This document shows positions 9,621 to 21,981 of a DNA stretch of 64,000 nt, piece after piece (within the stretch, counting starts at the first letter, position 1; every line of letters begins with the position of its first letter). Source of the DNA: Siphonodentalium dalli (lineage: Eukaryota; Mollusca; Scaphopoda; Gadilida; Siphonodentaliidae); contig CP136061.1 in NCBI GenBank assembly GCA_032622095.1, positions 116,198,754 to 116,262,753 of the forward strand, given 5' to 3'. The position numbers and the translations under genes were made by a program. The notes under the pieces were generated by a model. It ran no database searches and was not told the origin of the DNA. It saw nothing but the letters and a program-made list of their open reading frames with translations.

Positions 9621-12173
9621 GCCTCCTGCTATCCCTAACACTATCTTCCGCTGTGTCCATCCCAACTTAGTTACTTCTCCTTTAAAAAATATTATTTCTA
9701 TTATTTCCCGTCTGATCGATACCCCTCCCTCACTTATTGGGGAAGGGGCATGTCGCAAAAGAGGAGAAGACTTCATATAAGCCCTCGGGCTTGTTGTCTG
9801 ATCCTCATTTCCATACATTATCTCTTATATGTTGTATATTTATGTCATTTGTGTATTATGTGTATTATGTTTGGATTTGGGAATAAAAATATGTTTACAC
9901 TAAAGATCCTGTGTCAGGCATTATCTTATTTATGCGAGTCTTCCATAGGTAGCCTCGCATATAAGTGAACACACTATCGGGAGCCTCACATATATAAGTG
10001 AATGCTCTAACTTACAAGGTCACTGTAAATATTGTTCAGCCAATGTATTCTCTTATATATGCGAGGCTCCCTATGGGCGACTCGCATATATAAGAGACTG
10101 CACTGACACAGGGTTTCGCAAAATTTCTGGAAGCTCCAGTCATGGAAGGGTTCAACTTTAGTATCTTATTAGATCATGTCACGAATCTATACTTTGGCTA
10201 TAACGTCCGTAGAGATCATATTCCACCAGTTCAAAACCCGGGAACTGTTTGGTGTTCTGACCCGTTCTATACTAAATACTCATTGGCGAGTAGTTCCCTT
10301 ATGAAATGTTCAGATATTAAGTTCAACAAACGACCATGAACATTGCTCTCCTATAAATGTGAATCATTCTGCACTTTTATTTAATTTGTTTCTGTCTCTC
10401 TGCTTTTATTACCCGAACCTCTGCAAACGAATAATAGACCGTTCCAATGTATACTGAATGGGAGAATCCATTTAGCAAAGAAAGGGATAAAGTACGGAAA
10501 CCCACATGCACGAAACCCAATTCAGTTTGATAAATTTCCATCGCGATCAAAGTCCCTAGTCCCAATACGTCCTGTCACTAACTCGTGGCCATATTGTATC
10601 CATCAGGTACGGTTCCGTGGGTTTAGTGCTAAAGGTAAAAGTTTTGGAGTAGCATTCCATATATGGAAGTCATGAATAATTCAAAAACCCCATATAGGGA
10701 AATGCTACTCCAAAACTTTGACCAGTAGCACTAAATCCACGGAACCGGGGCTGGAAGAATCTCTGAAACCACGGAACGGAGCTAAGCCTTGAAATAGGGT
10801 GTCTGTCATTTGCAGAATGAGGTCCCCAGAGGGTGAATTTAGTTATGCTACCCCGCATAGCGGGCTAGCATCACCAAATTCACCCTCTGTGAACCTCATT
10901 CTGCTGAGGTGTAATTTTGTGATGTTAGCCCGCTATGCGGGGTAGCATCACTAAATTCACCCTCTGGTGACCTCATTCTGCAAATGACAGACACCCTATT
11001 TCAAGGCTTGGCCGCGACCCAGTGATCTCGCTTATTGAAGCTGGCTATTTATTTCTTAAAAGAACCACACATGATTGCGAGCTTGGTATATATTCTCCTG
11101 TGTGCGTATTAGAGAGCTAGAATGTAGCACTAAATATGAACTAATCTCATTTCAGATATGGTTCCAGAACAGACGATCCAAATTTAAGCGTCAGTCTAAG
11201 CATGCGCACTCTGCCTGGATGCGCCAACAGATTTACGAGCAAGATAGCGTCATCCGACCTCTAACCCGAGAACGTGTTAGCGATTCCGAGAAACACATCC
11301 TGGCGGCACCAGATTGTCCTAGCTACGATTGTGTTTACGACAAACTGAAACAGTAAGTTAAACCAGTCCAAATTTGTTATAGTTCGTTGATGGACGATTT
11401 GCATAAATGTGTGCGAAATAAAGGCATTTTCACTATTTAAAAAACATTCTTGTGATGTTTGGTGCGCCATGCAAATTCGCAACATCCAAATATAATTATT
11501 TATTTTGGAGATTGCTCCATTTAAGCGAAATAAACTCTTGATGGCAATTCCTCTTGTTCCTTCAGACATCTGTCATTGTATTTGTCACACACTTTAGCAT
11601 TGTAAATACATGTAATATTTGCATGGGACGAAGGCAAATTATATTGCATTTCATGGTTAAAATAAATATTTTATATACATTTTGCAAAATCGGGCAACAA
11701 GAACTCCTGAAACATGTTACATAACATGTAACATCTAATGCATGCGGGTATATCAAATTTGCCACAATATATATAAATACACTTTAATGTACTTAATTTA
11801 CGGATTTATATTTGTCTTTTATAGGAACTCCATGGTCAATAACGACGTTACACCTCCTCTTTGTCAATACAAGACATCAGACTACCCGTCCCACCCACGG
11901 ATCATATCTGTTGCACCTCAACCAGCACACACGAAGACACCAGAGTACCCTGCGCATCACCAGTACACATCAGCAACCCCACAACCCGCGCATGCGCATA
12001 AACCTCTCAGCATAGCTGACTTGGTTGGAGATCTACCACAGAACCCTTGTCATGTGCCATACCCCGTTTCATACCAGAATCCACACTTGATGTACCATGG
12101 CGCTTACTCTCCTGCGTATTATCAGCATTCGGCGCAGTTCGCATACGGCGCCTTTCCAACGCTCGGGGTCTGA
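7634..12173 (+). CDS. Hbx1: divergent paired-like homeobox gene
   Basis: Four coding exons: 7634-7717, 8579-8680, 11156-11352 and 11825-12173, giving 243 residues. Every intron is GT-AG, with phases 0, 0 and 2. An acceptor (ttattccag) at 7624 implies an upstream non-coding exon. The homeodomain is residues 17-76 and has R5, Y8, L16, F20, W48, F49, Q50, N51 and R53. YPD at positions 25-27 and the intron at 46/47 point to the PRD class, without a paired box. The sequence after the homeodomain (SKHAHSAWMRQQ) matches SKSGHMTWMRQQ of Hbx2-Hbx6, and the intron positions are the same, so this is a paralogue. The C-terminal half is rich in Pro, His and Tyr. It is probably a nuclear transcription factor. 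AATAAA at 12293-12298. Gene identity within the PRD class is not recognised. Confidence 0.85.
7917..8222 (+). repeat. Direct repeat right of Hbx1 exon 1
   Basis: Partner of 7238-7541, lying in intron 1 of Hbx1. At the place where exon 1 would be expected (about 8225-8335) there is only A-rich sequence without an obvious exon. Either the exon copy has decayed or it was never included. Confidence 0.65.
8747..9905 (+). mobile_element. 5'-truncated non-LTR retrotransposon in Hbx1 intron 2
   Basis: The frame to 9273 encodes the C-terminal end of a retrotransposon polyprotein: YMDSFLPSAITEWNKLSE, then LRLNCSHLSGDL, then a Cys/His cluster (CLCG, ETTYHYLFEC). A 3' UTR follows to about 9905, ending after 'ggaataaaaatatgtttaca'. 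A second copy of the same 3' part lies at 33412-35560. It is on the same strand as the host gene and lies wholly in the intron, so it should not affect the Hbx1 protein. Confidence 0.85.
9590..9621. repeat. CT microsatellite
   Basis: A (CT)n run in the retrotransposon 3' UTR. It is longer in the sister copy at about 34003-34076. Confidence 0.85.
10051..10095. repeat. Perfect 15-bp stem hairpin
   Basis: TCTTATATATGCGAG at 10051-10065 is followed after 15 bases by its exact complement at 10081-10095. Related pieces occur at about 9928-9965 and at 32895-32915, so this is a dispersed palindromic repeat in Hbx1 intron 2. Confidence 0.7.
10611..10746. mobile_element. Fold-back element, 136 bp
   Basis: Outer arms GGTTCCGTGG and CCACGGAACC enclose inner inverted blocks ('ggagtagcattccatatatg' against its complement). 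A relative lies at 21843-21981. No coding capacity. Confidence 0.7.
10784..11009. mobile_element. Fold-back element, 226 bp, family C
   Basis: Ends AAGCCTTGAAATAGGGTGTC and its complement are inverted. Inside are repeated blocks with 'gcagaatgaggtc' and 'gctagcatcac', themselves inverted. Longer relatives are at 44604-45061 and 56360-56817. It lies in Hbx1 intron 2, about 150 bp before exon 3. Confidence 0.8.
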
Positions 12174-14166
12174 ATGTAACAGCTCAAATAAACTTTAGAC
12201 CGTTTGCGTGTGATTCCCGCAACGGCAATTCGATGAACCAATGTGTAAATTGTTATGTTTGTTAAAGTGCTACTATTTATCATTTCTTACGTAATAAATG
12301 ATTAAAGTTCAAGTTATTCTTTATATTCATGCACTCTACCGCGACACGAATGTCCTGGTGTTGATTTTGTGTAAACAGTTTAAACCGCATAAAAAGCACC
12401 AAATTCAACTTAATTTCCAAAATTTCTCCGCGGGAGCATTCCTCCTGTACCCACTATATCCGCCTGGTATGTTGACACCATAGTGATGTAAACTATCCAT
12501 TCAGTGTTAACCCAATTACTCTGCCCCCATACCCCCATGGGAAGAAAAACTAAGATATATGCACTGAACTTGGTCTGGTTCATACATGTAAAGGCGACGT
12601 CAAGTGGAAGATACATGATCGATATAGTTATGCACAGTAAACGAATGCACAACTGCAGGCCGGCCACGCCACCTTTTCTTAATTAAAATACTCGCCTTGT
12701 AAAGTTGATGTATGACACAGGAACACTTTATTATACATGTACCACTATATTAAAATTTATTCGCCCAGCTTAAAAAAATCAACTAAGAAGTCACGATAAA
12801 TCAAACTTCGCAATTCGAGCATGTTTAAACCTTAACAAGGGAGATAATTACTTGAAGCAAACTATGATGTTTTTAAAGTCATCTCTTCCAGAATCAGTTC
12901 TCGGTTCGCCATAACTTAAGAGAGGTTAACGACGCTGGTAGAGCTTGCTATTCGTGTGTTACTTCTGAATCAGATTTCATTTCAGTGTAGATTCCTATCA
13001 GTTAAAGGCCCATATAATGTTCGAGTCATCGATTATTTTTTAATAATGCATTGATATACGATTTAATAACAATCTATGACATAAAATACGATTAAAATAC
13101 TATAATTCATCACCATTTGGAACGTCTGTGTCTCAGAAGGTGCCCATAGAGTAATATAAAATAACTGAAATCATAGAAACATATTACCCGTTTCGCTCGC
13201 AGGTTGCAACAGAATTCAAACTAAGATATAGAGTTACCCCCTTCCATTGAAAATAATGGACTGTCCACTACAGTCCATGTGAAACTTAAGCACAGAAAAC
13301 TCGTCGGTACCTCAACAAAACATGTTCATAGTTTATTACACTGGATAAGTTGATAATACAATGTTTGGAGCTTCCACTTTCAAATGCTATATAATACGGC
13401 ATATATTTTATATGTGATCTGAGGGTTCGAGAAATAATTGGACCTTTAATGTTTGTCAAAGATATATAGATTTTTGTTCTGCACTAGGTGATAATTTACA
13501 CATGGTCACTATTTATAAACGAAATATTATGGATGGGTAATTTTTTTAATAATATATAGTATGAATTTTCTCACAATACTATATCTATCTATTATGATAC
13601 ACTTTTAAAGAGAAGGTAGTCTAATAGTCTATCTCTTTGTAAACATGTGTTATATAGTTACCGGGGCATACAAAATATTAGATACGAATCGAAGACCCCT
13701 GTCAGGAAATGCTTCTATCGATTAATATTGATAATATTTCGAATATTTTCTGGTCTAAATTCGTGTGGTTGTTTAGCTAACGAACAATATTGGGTCAACA
13801 CAGACCAGAAATTTTATTGGGTACTTTTGTCAAAAATTATACTCATTATCGCTTATAACTATGTAATAAAAGAATACAAACAATCAATATGGGACATTTG
13901 ACGTTCGGAACATAACTATAGGAACACCCTAATGATCTCAATCGCTATATGGTCTGTTCTAAAAATAGATCAATAAAGTGTCCCAATTTATCATCTCATT
14001 TTATAATAAAATATTCGAAATAAAATCAATATTAATTGATAGAAGCGTTTCCGGGGATTTCCAACTCATACGCATTATATCATACCCAGGAAACTATCTA
14101 AACAAAATTATTAAAGATATATCATCCATCTTTAAATTTATGTACACAGCCTAACAAATGTAACTC
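12174..14166. other. Hbx1 3' end and non-coding spacer with an inverted repeat
   Basis: Hbx1 3' UTR with AATAAA at 12293-12298, then AT-rich DNA. An inverted repeat of about 45 bp has arms at 13705-13750 and 14017-14060 ('gcttctatcgattaatattg' and its near complement). One such arm also occurs at 45892-45930 and 58243-58280, just upstream of retrotransposon fragments. No gene seen. Confidence 0.6.
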
Positions 14167-14385
14167 CCACTTGTGATGTACTGTCACTGCTGTGTAATTG
14201 AAACTTTCAACAGTACATTTGTTTAACAGTAATTGCAATGTTCGCATTGGTTTAGGACATTTGGACTAATTTGGTGTCAAATAGGGTGTGACAAATTATT
14301 TTTACTAACTGTTAGAAGCAAACACCATTATCGTTAGAAAATTCCCCAAAATATAGCTCAATTGAGCCTAAAATTTTACTGAACA
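14167..14385. repeat. Retrotransposon/flank junction segment, copy 2 of 2
   Basis: Near copy of 4737-4955, carrying only about 80 bp of the RT sequence plus the non-RT flank. A run of C at about 14422-14437 follows. Confidence 0.7.
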
Positions 14386-14607
14386 CGCTTAGCTATCGAA
14401 ATGATTATCTACACCGTAGCACCCCCCCCCCCCCCCGACGCCCATGTGGAGCTGTAATTTAAAATGCTAGGAATTTCTTGTTATATGAAACCATAGGATC
14501 ACTACCTCAAAACTAATGATGATGTTTATGGCAAAATTAAACTATAACCAACTTGTTTAAAGATGCACAATCAGAATTAACGCTCGGAAATTACTACACA
14601 TGTATTT

Positions 14608-14755
14608 CCTTGGCTTCGGGGGTAAAAAATATTTGATTCGAGTCGAGGAACCCACCCATCAAATATCAGTCATCAGATATCGATGTTTGAAATCTATCAT
14701 TTTTCACCACCGATAATTTATAGTGGCCCAGTAAACAGTCGACGAGAAGACGTTC
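14608..14755. mobile_element. Diverged fragment of MITE family A
   Basis: 'ttcgggggtaaaaaatattt' and 'gattcgagtcgaggaaccca' match the internal arm of the TTAA-flanked MITE. Neither terminus is present. From its end to about 15400 I see nothing else. Confidence 0.6.
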
Positions 14756-15593
14756 TCGGCCCAAATTGCGGATGAAGATGGATAACTATAAAATCAAGTG
14801 GCTTTTTTTGTGTCAGATATTTGACAAATCGGCAAAATTTCGTTGAACAAAATGTTGATCAATAACAGGTTTTGGACAATTTTATACTATAGTTGACTGT
14901 GGTTTAAAAGCATTATTTTTGGGCAATTACTTGATTCTGATAACTGAAGCGGCATTTCAAAAAATGTTGTTGTTGGAATATGATGTTATGCGAACCATCG
15001 TATCGGATTGACTAGCTTTAAACTGCATGCATTGGAACTGGAGAGACGACTTTAAAAATTAAGATTCAACTTTGTTGTTAAATCCCCAAAGAAAAACTCT
15101 TCTCTGAATCAACCTAACTCTAATGTATATCCTATATTATTGGGAAATTAATATGTTTACACCAACACGGGGAAATATTCCATTTGGTTTTATAAAACAA
15201 AAACCCACATACATGACAATAAACATTCGCTGGAAAAATGAAAATATCTTTAAAATCTCACCTATTTTACTTTGAAATTTCCAATTGTTGCCTTGGCATG
15301 GGCATATTCTGTTGAAACTTTTGTTTAGGGTTGTGTTGCTGACACATCACTTACGGTCACCAGATCCCTGAATTCTGAACAAGTTTCTGTATTGTAAAGA
15401 GTTTTCTGGCTAAGAATTGGAAAGATAGCAGAAAAGCAATAACTACTGCTCATCAATTAAAGTGTTATTACAACGTTCTACCCATATTTCATTGTGGTCT
15501 AAACATGGATGAGTTGTGTTCACGACCCATTGTTGTGACAGCACACGAGGAGCGACTGTTTCGGTCCGACTGTTTTCAGTAGAGGTGTGTATT

Positions 15594-15770
15594 GTAATTA
15601 ATTGGCCACACGTTATCCATTGATCTTCATCGGTAGGTGAGCTGTTTTCACCCTTTATTTTGCCGACAAATAATATCACGGGTATAAATATTCTGGGAAC
15701 AGAAAGCTGTACATCAAATTCGATCGTAATATTTCAACAGTGACCACAAAGCAAGTCGTGGTTGAAACAG
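15594..15770 (+). promoter_or_regulatory. Hbx2 promoter and non-coding exon
   Basis: TATAAATA at 15683-15690 sits in a block ('tttgccga...tcacgggtataaata') repeated before every gene of the Hbx2-Hbx6 group. Transcription should start about 30 bp downstream. The short non-coding exon then ends at the donor AACAG|gtaaaa (15770/15771). About 90 bp before the TATA box is TGTAATTAATTGG, which holds a TAATTA homeodomain-type site. The upstream block begins near 15402. The TSS is inferred from spacing only. Confidence 0.75.
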
Positions 15771-16254
15771 GTAAAATTAATTGCATTTACAGAAAAAATA
15801 ATATATATATCTATAGTTTTACTTTCTAACTGCGTATTGGAATCGGATGTTTATATAAAAATAATCAAATAATATAGAACTAAATTTGCTCTGTTTTGTG
15901 TGCATTATATATATATCTGAAATGTGCTTTTCATCAAGTAAAAAAATATTACACAAATAATGCTGTATCTGCCACTACTTTGATGTTCATAATTTATTTA
16001 TTTCTTGATAATATTGCAACACTGATTTATGGACGAGTTTAGTCCAAGCCATAAAAAGACAAACTATTAGATGTAATAAATTCATAATTATGTTTGTAAC
16101 ACATATGGCTACAAGATGACGCTATTTTGGTTCCATGATTTTGAAACTATCACGGCCATCGGTCGGTGGCAGTCCAGTGCCATGGCAACATTGTTCTCCC
16201 AAAAAAATAAAACTGGTTTTATGGGTTTTCTCTCTCATATTTTCAGAAGAAATA

Positions 16255-19200
16255 ATGGCATCTAAAACACACACAGACACAAAGAAATCAGTATCCGCAA
16301 AGAACAGGAACAGATATACCCCAATCCAGGTTGGTGAAATTTACCTGAGAAATATTCCCATAGCTAATTGAATTATCATGACTATCATGTTAGAATGTGC
16401 ATTGACAAATATAGCATCGCCCAGCCAGGCAGTTGTCGTGACCTTTCTGTGACAAAAACTTGGATTAATGATAATATTTTATGTCAGAAATGCGGTATTC
16501 TGTCTTCTATGTTTTTTTGTCATCGCTTGTGTTTGGAAAGTGCACCTAAAAATAAATTCGTATTATGAATATATACTGAGTTATATAGTGAAAAACTTAG
16601 GCCATATACAACATGTACATTATATATACTTAATTTACCAACATTTCTAATTTAAACCTACAAATTAGTTATATTAAAAATCTCGATAAATGATATACTA
16701 TATATACAACTTAAATACACGTGTTTTATCAATGGTTTCTTTGGTTTATTGCAGAAAGAGAAACTTGAACTGGCCTTCGATAAGAGCCACTATCCAGACA
16801 GCGAAACCATGGAGGATCTGGCTGATGACTTCAACGTATCCGTCGAAAAAGTATCCGTAAGTATATTATATAGGGACACATTGCATTTACTATCATGGCA
16901 GCACAGTTTCAATGCATCTAGTCATATCTAGGGTAATATTAGTTTAAATATATCAGATCATAATAGTTGAATTTATGAATTATAGTCGGGAAGCAAACAA
17001 AAAAACTTGATTTGAACAGGTTGGTTGGGTGGACACAGAGTAGCACAAGTCGTAGAATCAATTTGACTAAGACTATTGTTGTAACATTTTAGTTACAAAC
17101 CATGCATGTTCTTAGATACTTCGCCATATTGACTGTAATATTTGTCATTGTTAAGTTCCCATTAGTAATTGGAAAACTGAATTTGGAGGGGGCGTGTCAT
17201 TCTCATTATAATATGAGGGTATCACCCCCCCCCCCTTTCGGTACGCGGGATTCAGGGTGTTTTGAAGCCGTACGCGGGATTCATACCCCCGAATTAACTG
17301 GTATTCGGGTTCAAGCAAAACATCTTGGACGCAGGTTTTGATGGCGCAAAGTAATATTTTGTGCTAGTTATCTGTGTGAATGGGTGGGTATAATAGCTTC
17401 TTGGGCATATTCGACCACCGTGCCATCATAAACATGCTAAAAATGCTTGACGCCAGTCTAGATGCTAGGATTTTGCGATTTTCTTGTTCAGATTACAAAA
17501 TTTTCGCACACCGGGCCGAACCATGGTCGGCCCGGTGTGTCATTGTCTCTCCCCTGTGGCCAATACAAAAATGCTAATAAGTTTCACAATATTTTACTAC
17601 ATTTGGTCAAACTTGTGGTCATCAGTTGGAGAATTTTCCAACCTGAAGGGGAGTATGAGGTTTGAAATTTCCAACACTATAGGAAAGCTTTAGTTGAGGC
17701 CAGTCTGGATGCTAGGATTTGCGATTTTCTTGTTCAAATTTAAAACATTTCTCACACCGGCCGAACAACGATGGGCAGCTCGGTGTGTCGTGGTCTCTTG
17801 CCCGTAGCCGTGTGTATGGAGTTACACCACTAGATGTTAGGATTTATGCAATGCTTCAGGTTAAAATATCTGAATTTTCTCATACCGGGAATAAAGAATC
17901 ATGGTTTATGAAGATATAGGATATTAGGCCTAAACACTGAGGTGCATGGAGGGGGGGGGGGGTGCAAATGGAATTATGCAAAACTTGTGTTCGGTCTGAT
18001 TCTGACTCAAGGAGGGGGGTGCAGTTGGAATTTCCCAAGGTGTGCACCCCCAACGAAAACCCTCTAGCCACGTCCCTGGTCATAAAGTATCATTAATGGT
18101 ATCATAACGGCCTCATAACGCGACCGGCCTCATAATGTGTCTATGTAACTTCTATGTATTATTTCTTAACATGTATTCAGGATTCACCCCCCAAAATTAA
18201 CTCGTATTCAGGATTCACCCCCCAAAATTAACTCGTATTCAGGATTCAGGGGGGGAGGGGGGTGATACCCTCTAATATGGATACTCCATTTGAATATATG
18301 ACTGATATATTTGAGTATATAACATTAGGATACCGACAACAATTTGCCAACTTATTTGTCTTTCATTTTCAGATATGGTTTCAAAACAGACGAACAAAAT
18401 TCAAGCGCCAATCCAAGTCTGGTCACATGACCTGGATGAGACAACAGTTTTTCTTGCACGACACGACGGCCTCATCAGTAGCATCTACCTCATCAGTATC
18501 ATCTACCTCATCATCATCTAACAGTGACGAAGTTGAGCATGTTATCACCCCTCCTAAACCAGTCAAGAATGAACTTGTCAGGCCATGGCTCAGCCCAAGT
18601 CCAACAAAGAGGTAAAGAAACATTATTATTTCATTACATGTATACAGTTTACAAAAAAAATAACCTTTAAATGTGGTTACTTCACATCAACTTATTGAAT
18701 AAAACAGTTCCATATATCGTTCACAATATTCCACTTTGAACAGAAACGACAGTGAGAAAAAACCAACCCTGGTTTAAAATAGAAACAATTTGATTATTAT
18801 CATAAATTTTACTGTGTCATTAATAAATGGTGCTATTGAGCATGAAAAGGTCTTATAGTAGTGTCCTTCACAGTTGGTTCTGCTCTGTCTTTGAGGTAAC
18901 CATGTTATGTCTTAGTCAATATACTGAATATTGAACTTTATGTCGGAACATGTTCTATCAGTTGATATGAATCCTTCTGCAATAATTGTATCATCTGTCG
19001 TCTGCTTATATATTCAATCAAATGAACAATAGACCATTCAAATGTAGAGTTGGGTAAATCCATTCAGTCAAGAAACATTTCTCAACCTTTTATTTTGTAA
19101 TTTACAGGACACCATCCAGACCCGCATCGGTCTCCGTGGCCAGAGCTTCAACGCCTTCATACGGTCCACTCTTCAGCACGCCTCTGGGATTATCTACACC

Positions 19201-19381
19201 AGTCAGTCTGACGCTGGGCAGCCCCATTCCGTTTCCATATCTAGCATCAACCATGGACACTCCAACAATGAACTTCGCACCATCTCCATGGAACCTGCCA
19301 CATCACAGTGCTATCACCTTGCGTTCTCCACTGGGTTATGCCCCTTATCCATTCGGACATAGCTTGACATCAGCCATGTGA
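16255..19381 (+). CDS. Hbx2: paired-like homeobox gene
   Basis: Coding exons 16255-16329, 16755-16856, 18373-18611 and 19108-19381 give 229 residues. Phases are 0, 0 and 2, all GT-AG. ATG lies 8 bases after the acceptor tttcag of the first intron and is the first Met. The homeodomain is residues 14-73: R5, Y8, L16, F20, HYPD, W48 (residue 61), Q50, N51 and KFKRQSK. A conserved WMRQQ follows. Next come a Ser/Thr-rich acidic linker, a conserved VRPWL, and a Pro-rich C-terminus (PSYGPLFSTPLGLSTP, PSPWNLPHH, GYAPYPFGHSLT). It ends three codons later than its sisters (SAM). Intron 2 carries an insertion at 17215-18272. AATAAA at 19615-19620. There is no zinc-finger array beside this copy. Likely a DNA-binding transcription factor; targets unknown. 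Confidence 0.88.
17215..18272. mobile_element. Insertion in Hbx2 intron 2 with TAATAT duplication
   Basis: Ends GAGGGTATCACC and GGTGATACCCTC are perfect inverted repeats. TAATAT flanks both sides (17209-17214 and 18273-18278), and the sister introns have a single TAATAT followed by the same downstream sequence. Next to the ends are C/G runs and a 'gtattcaggattcacccccc' repeat. Inside, 17480-18078 resembles the hAT-like element at 34089-35263, with one surviving end (CCCTCTAGCCACGTCCCTG near 18078). No coding capacity. Confidence 0.75.
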
Positions 19382-19620
19382 GAACCCTTGGCATTCTGCG
19401 AATTTCTTAGTGACGCAATCAGTGCTGATCTTTCAATAGTTATTGTTGTTGTTTGTTTATTAATGCTGTTGTTGATTTCTTTATTTTTGTTTTCTACTTT
19501 GTTATTTCTTATTTTGCCATTGCAAACAGTATTGTATATAAAAACTATTGTATATAAAAACTATTGTGTATAGAAACGATTGTAGTAATAGCCATATTGT
19601 ATAGTAAGATTGTGAATAAA

Positions 19621-20449
19621 ATTATATCTAATTTATAAAAAGATTATTGGTTTCTTAGATACCATAGAATTGTTGGGGCGGTACTCACATGCTACAATAT
19701 TATCCATACCATCCATGCCTACCTTTATTAAGTATTTACATTTATATAATTCGTATCTTATTCAAAATCATACTTATGCCACAAGCAAACATAGGACCAT
19801 CATGTAGGCCTAAATAAAATATTAAAAACATTCCTCTTGAAACTCTTAGTTGTCATTAAAACTGATAATTGCAACATCCTTTCATGGGGCCGCCATAACT
19901 TAAAATTAGTTAAAGTTGGTGAGCCAGAGCGTAATTTGAGTCTGATGACTAAAACTATCTGATAGTTGTCACTTTATAGTTCAGAAATGGACATTTGTTG
20001 GAAAAACCCATCCAAATGATTAACCCTTTCTTTCATAAATACTTATTGACGAGTAATTCTCTTTGGAAATGTTCAGATAATAATTAATATCTAACCATTT
20101 CCATCCAATAAATATGACTCCTTCTGTATTTGCGTCATCTGCTTAATTTTGTATACGGTTATAATTGATGGGAGAATTCCATGAAACTGATAAATTAGTA
20201 TTCGGGCGCTATGGCAACTGGAAGAATGTAGCATTCTACTATGATCGCCCAAAATCTCGAAGAAATCGACCAAACAACTCCATAGAAAACACCGTCTGAA
20301 CAACGCTCCATTGTAAATATTTACATCTCGATTCGGGACGCAACAATCGTCGATAAACTGACGCAAAATATTTCGCAATCGATACTCATTGCATTTAATA
20401 TATGGAGTGTTTCACATCACTTTAATTAAGAGCATGCATTCCAATGTAT
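19621..20449. other. Non-coding stretch downstream of Hbx2
   Basis: Follows the Hbx2 poly(A) signal. Parts resemble the DNA downstream of Hbx3 (29040-29165), but no zinc-finger array follows. The frame at 20091-20378 has no recognisable domain. Confidence 0.5.
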
Positions 20450-21235
20450 ACTTCAACAAATAATTTGGAGATCGGAATCGGAAAGCTATAAAACTTTGCT
20501 CAGACCAACTGTATTTACATGATGACTATTTATTTGGTCCCGGACACAGTAGAGTACGATATAAAGCAATTCGCCTGTAATAATACGTATGACTGCTCTG
20601 AAAGATTGATGCGTTGGCAACATTGCATTGATTGTACATGTACCATGATTGTTGTGGTATAATTCAGAATATGTAGATGTTTACAACAAAACGACGTTGA
20701 TATATCAATGGGAACGAAGGCTACTGGCCAATCAGATCAAGCTTTGAATGTAGGTTTGGACAAAATCTTATTACAAATGTATTTATTTAGAAGTGCCTAT
20801 GCAGTTGAACTACCACGAATGTTGACTAATGCACACGACTGTATCGCTAAAGTAGTTGCCAGATATCATAACGGAAGTTGTGTTTGACAGCTAGCCTAGT
20901 TTTGCAAAGCAGCGTGAGTTCCGTTACTTATTCCTTATTAAAAAAATTTGGCGAAATGTGGGAAATCACCATGACAACGTCTTTAGTAAGGCGAGATGAA
21001 ATTTTGGGTGAAAACAATTCCGGGTCAAAAGTTCAAATTGCCTAGAAAATAGGCAAAGTCCGAAAATAAACAGAAATTGTCCGAAACTAGTTCGGAGTCA
21101 TAAATGGCCACGTCGGCCAAAAAATTTGGGTCGAAAAATTATGGATTGAGTCCAAAAAAGTGGGTCGAATTTCAGTTTTCGCTCTGCTCGGTAGGGAAAA
21201 TTAGGGAAAATGTCCCATATTCATAAATTGCCACC

Positions 21236-21330
21236 TTTATTTTGCCGAAAAATCATATCACGGGTATAAATATTCTGGGGATAGAAAGGTCAACATCAAT
21301 TTCGATCGTTGCATTTCAACAGTGATCACC
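21236..21330 (+). pseudogene. Orphan copy of the Hbx promoter and first exon
   Basis: 'attttgccgaaaaatcatat', TATAAATA at 21265-21272 and the start of the non-coding exon match the functional promoters. The sequence then diverges before the exon donor, and no homeobox exon follows. It looks like the remnant of a lost or rearranged unit between Hbx2 and Hbx3. Confidence 0.75.
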
Positions 21331-21842
21331 ATAATAATTATTATTATCTAACCATTTCCATCCAATAAATATGACTCGTTCTATACTTGTGTCATCTGCA
21401 TATTTTTTCTGAAAAGCTCTCCATGTGAATACTAGACCATGGTTTGTTTTTGTATACGATTATAACTGAATGGAGAATTCATTTAGTAAAGGAAGGATTA
21501 AGAACTTAAGACCATTCCAACGTATACTTTAAAAAATAAATTGGAGATCGGAATTGGAATGCAATTAAACTTTGCGCAGATAATGTCTTATACGTGACCA
21601 ATATATCCAATGGTATCACGAGTGGCTACATGCCAATTGAATGGGAAGATTCGACTTTCCAGAACACACAAAATCAATGAGAAGGACAAATTAACATATG
21701 CGTGGTCATGTCCAAATGTCAGAATTCTCGGTTAACGACAAGGGGACCGCCATCACGTCCCTGAAACCTTGACAAAAAACTCCAATTGATTTCGTCTTAC
21801 ACACCCTGTCACTAACTCGCGGGCATATTGGGTCCACCAAGC

Positions 21843-21981
21843 CCGGTTCAGTGGTCTTAGTGCTACATGTTAAAGTTCTGGAGTAGCATTCCATATATGG
21901 AAGTCATGAATAATTCATGATTCCATATATGGAAATGCTACTCCAGAATTTTGACCCGAAGCACTATAACCACGGAACCGG
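21843..21981. mobile_element. Fold-back element, relative of 10611-10746
   Basis: Outer arms CCGGTTCAGTGG and CCACGGAACCGG enclose 'ggagtagcattccatatatg' and its complement. Confidence 0.7.
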
